From Anaerolineaceae bacterium UBA4799 (lineage in GTDB: Bacteria > Chloroflexota > Anaerolineae > Anaerolineales > Anaerolineaceae), in assembly GCA_002402725.1 (NCBI GenBank), contig DHGL01000011.1:1-17190 (forward strand): DNA of 17,190 nt. Reading direction: 5' to 3'. How positions within the stretch are numbered: position 1 is the stretch's first letter; the number at the start of each line of letters is the position of its first letter. A model generated the notes under the pieces. The model ran no database searches, was not told where the DNA came from, and saw nothing but the letters and a program-made list of their open reading frames with translations. The translations under genes were made by a program, and so were the position numbers. Shown piece after piece: positions 14,935-17,190 of this stretch.

Positions 14935-15810
14935 TTAATTCTCGAGCAGGCCGATGCTGACCTTCCAGAAGGGGATGTGAACGCCAAATGTGGATTCAAA
15001 CAGGCTGCAATCCAGGGCTGAATTCACTGGCCGCCGCGCCGCATTGGGAAAATCAGCAGTCTTCGCTGGCAGAATTTGCTTTACCACCTGTTCCTTTTTT
15101 TGCGGGTCAAATTCGATGACCGCCTTGGCCCATTCATAACGGCTGGCTGCGCCTGCTCCTCCCAGATGGTACAAACCGCGATGCTGATGCAGATAATCCA
15201 TAAAATCTTTACCTCCCTGGGCGATAACCTGCGCGCTAGCCTGTGCAAGCATCCTTGCCCAGGTGGGGCTGCCAACCTGGTCATCCACGATGCGCATCAC
15301 CTCCTGCTGCCTCGCCCAACCGAGCACCTTGTTGACAAAACCTCCCTGGCGCAGGCTGTAGACCCAACTGGTTCTGAACGTCAGGTAAGTGCCGTCAGCG
15401 GCTGTCACCCGCTGCTCACCTTCCAGTTTGGTGATGCCGTAGGCGTTGATCGGGTTCGGGGTGTCTTTTTCGATGTATGAAAATCCCTTTTCGCCGTCAA
15501 ACACATAATCGGTGGAATAGTGAATGAGCGCGCCGCCGAGTTTTTTCATCTCCTCAGCCAGCACACCGGGGGCTGCTCCGTTGACCAGGCGCGCCAGTTC
15601 AAATTCGCTTTCAGCTTTATCCACGGCGGTGTACGCGGCGGGGTTTAGCAGAATGTCTGGCTTGACCGTTTGAATGAGCTCACGTAATGCATTAAGATTG
15701 GCAAGGTCCACCTCGGGGTAGTCTACCGCAATGATTTCCCCCAGGGTCATGCAGGTACGCCTGAGTTCCCAACCCAGTTGCCCGTTCTTGCCGATCAATA
15801 AAAACTTCAT
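14935..15810 (-). CDS. rmlD: dTDP-4-dehydrorhamnose reductase
   Basis: RmlD makes dTDP-L-rhamnose by NAD(P)H reduction of dTDP-4-dehydro-L-rhamnose, the last step of the pathway, in the cytoplasm. The 291-residue protein has the Rossmann motif GKNGQLG (7-13), STDYVFDG (99-106) and the catalytic YxxxK as YGITK (124-128). Length and motifs are normal. Its start overlaps the rmlA stop by 4 bp (ATGA), so it is translationally coupled. An A-run at 14921-14928 (T-run on this strand) lies just after the stop, but without a visible hairpin. Confidence 0.93.
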   Translation of the reverse strand: MKFLLIGKNGQLGWELRRTCMTLGEIIAVDYPEVDLANLNALRELIQTVKPDILLNPAAYTAVDKAESEFELARLVNGAAPGVLAEEMKKLGGALIHYSTDYVFDGEKGFSYIEKDTPNPINAYGITKLEGEQRVTAADGTYLTFRTSWVYSLRQGGFVNKVLGWARQQEVMRIVDDQVGSPTWARMLAQASAQVIAQGGKDFMDYLHQHRGLYHLGGAGAASRYEWAKAVIEFDPQKKEQVVKQILPAKTADFPNAARRPVNSALDCSLFESTFGVHIPFWKVSIGLLEN

Positions 15811-16679
15811 GGGACGCTCTCGATGAACTGCTTGAGGTAGGCACCGTAGCCATTCGATTCAAATTTCTTGGCAGTTTTAAGGAATTTCGCTCGATCAATG
15901 AAACCCATGCGGTAGGCAATTTCCTCCGGGCAGGAAATCATGATTCCCTGGCGTTCTTCCACCGCCTGGATGAAATTGGACGCCTGCAGCAGGGATTCAT
16001 GCGTGCCCGCGTCCAACCAGGCGGTGCCACGGCTCATTTGCTGCACGTTGAGCTCGCCCCAGTCCAGGTACATGCGGTTCAGATCGGTTATCTCTAACTC
16101 ACCGCGCGGAGAGGGTTTGAGCGATTTTGCCATCATCACCACTTTTTCATCATAAAAATACAATCCAGGAACTGCGAATTTGGACCGGGGGTTGGCGGGT
16201 TTTTCTTCAAGACTGATGGCTTTACCGTTCTCGTCAAATTCCACCACACCGTAACGCTCGGGGTCGCGCACCGGGTAAGCAAAGACGATCGCTCCTGTGG
16301 TCAGCGCAGCGGATTCACGCAGTTTTTCGGGGAGCCCCTGACCGAAGAATATATTATCGCCCAAGATGAGACAGCAGGGTTCGCCGTTGATGAATTTCTC
16401 GCCAACGATGAAAGCATCAGCCAGCCCGCGGGGTTCAGCCTGTTCGGCGTAGGTGAATTCCAATCCCCATTGGGAACCGTCACCAAGCAGCCGGCGGAAA
16501 GCCGGCAGGTCTTCAGGGGAACTGATGATGAGAATCTCGCGAATGCGCGCCAGCATCAGCATGGATAGGGGGTAATAGATCATTGGTTTATCAAAAACCG
16601 GCAGCAACTGTTTGCTCATGCTCAACGTGAGTGGAAACAAACGCGTGCCTTTACCGCCTGCCAGGATAATCCCTTTCAT
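15807..16679 (-). CDS. rmlA: Glucose-1-phosphate thymidylyltransferase
   Basis: RmlA joins dTTP and glucose-1-phosphate to dTDP-glucose, the first step of dTDP-rhamnose synthesis. The 290-residue protein shows the nucleotide-binding signature [13 protein letters not shown] (6-18) followed by [18 protein letters not shown], then [22 protein letters not shown] and WLDAGTH. All are standard for this family and the length is typical. A ribosome-binding site (GAGAGG) precedes the ATG, which overlaps the rmlB stop by 4 bp. The downstream rmlD is coupled in the same way. Confidence 0.96.
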   Translation of the reverse strand: MKGIILAGGKGTRLFPLTLSMSKQLLPVFDKPMIYYPLSMLMLARIREILIISSPEDLPAFRRLLGDGSQWGLEFTYAEQAEPRGLADAFIVGEKFINGEPCCLILGDNIFFGQGLPEKLRESAALTTGAIVFAYPVRDPERYGVVEFDENGKAISLEEKPANPRSKFAVPGLYFYDEKVVMMAKSLKPSPRGELEITDLNRMYLDWGELNVQQMSRGTAWLDAGTHESLLQASNFIQAVEERQGIMISCPEEIAYRMGFIDRAKFLKTAKKFESNGYGAYLKQFIESVP

Positions 16680-17190
16680 TTTTCGCCTCTCTTTCCGTAG
16701 TTATTGTTCACCCATTCGTCGTACTGTTTCTGCGTTCTGATGGCATATATCCAATCCTTGTTTTCCAGGTACCATGCGACTGTTTTCCGCAATCCGGTCT
16801 TCAGGTCGTGGCGCGGTTTCCAACCAAGCTCGCGCTCGATTTTACTGATGTTCATGGCATAACGCCGGTCATGTCCGGGGCGGTCGGTTACATATTTCTT
16901 CAGGTTTTGATGCGGGTGGAACTCTGAGCCAGGTCTGAACTCGTCCATCAACGCGCAAATCGCGTCCACAATCTCGATGTTCGGCGGCTGGTTGTTACCA
17001 CCTACATTGTAGCTCTCACCTAACTTACCTTCATGCAGCACTTTCCATATCGCCTCGCAGTGGTCTTCCACGTAGAGCCAGTCACGTATCTGCATGCCGT
17101 CACCGTAGATGGGCAGCGGCTTGCCTTCCAGCGCGTTTAAGATCATCAACGGGATCAGCTTCTCGGGGAACTGGTACGGTCCGTAGTTGT
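16676..17190 (-). CDS. rmlB: dTDP-glucose 4,6-dehydratase, C-terminal part (runs off the window)
   Basis: This is the C-terminal 170 residues of RmlB, the dehydratase that converts dTDP-glucose to dTDP-4-dehydro-6-deoxyglucose. The frame stays open to the window edge, beginning [13 protein letters not shown], a highly conserved stretch of the family, so an ATG at 17149 is an internal methionine. Further motifs are [22 protein letters not shown] and [10 protein letters not shown]. The N-terminal NAD-binding half lies outside. The gene overlaps rmlA by 4 bp. Confidence 0.94.
   Translation of the reverse strand, partial: NYGPYQFPEKLIPLMILNALEGKPLPIYGDGMQIRDWLYVEDHCEAIWKVLHEGKLGESYNVGGNNQPPNIEIVDAICALMDEFRPGSEFHPHQNLKKYVTDRPGHDRRYAMNISKIERELGWKPRHDLKTGLRKTVAWYLENKDWIYAIRTQKQYDEWVNNNYGKRGEK

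Noticed and set aside
16676..17149. Reading rmlB as a complete 157-residue gene starting at 17149
   Set aside because: The frame stays open to the window edge and encodes the conserved [13 protein letters not shown] before that methionine, so the gene is cut by the window.

Overview
The window is a cell-surface polysaccharide locus of about 17 kb from a bacterium of moderate GC. No rRNA, tRNA, CRISPR array or mobile element is visible. Nothing in the sequence fixes the taxon. The mixed gene content and the short GC-palindromic intergenic repeats would suit an environmental lineage such as Chloroflexota (Anaerolineae), but that is a guess.

The left part (1-10139, + strand) is an assembly and export block of seven genes. 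In order they are: a two-domain family-2 glycosyltransferase (GT2) resembling Myxococcus RfbC; a polytopic membrane protein resembling DUF2142/GT-C proteins; two tandem dolichol-phosphate-mannose-synthase-like GT2 enzymes with C-terminal membrane helices; a GT4-like glycosyltransferase; a Wzx-type flippase; and a second RfbC-like two-domain GT2 whose first domain looks degenerate. A short leader ORF and two related hairpin repeats lie before the first gene. A candidate promoter lies before the second.

The middle part (10216-14876, - strand) is the most interesting. It is a compact four-gene operon behind a near-consensus promoter, in transcription order: MBOAT acyltransferase (AlgI/DltB type), membrane-anchored DHHW/AlgX-like SGNH protein, acetyl-CoA-synthetase-like AMP ligase, acyl carrier protein. 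This matches the functional set of a dlt operon (ligase, carrier, MBOAT, extracytoplasmic esterase-fold protein). However, the ligase is of the Acs type and the SGNH protein is of the alginate AlgJ/AlgX type. I infer a carrier-protein-dependent O-acylation system, probably moving acetate or another very short acyl group onto the polysaccharide built by the left block.

The right part (14935-17190, - strand) is rmlB (partial, running off the window), rmlA and rmlD, joined by 4-bp ATGA overlaps. They make dTDP-L-rhamnose; rmlC is not in the window. Together the genes suggest a rhamnose-containing glycan that is assembled on a lipid carrier, flipped, and decorated with acyl groups outside the membrane. 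No priming sugar-phosphate transferase and no recognisable Wzy polymerase is present, so the locus continues outside the window or uses an unrecognised polymerase.
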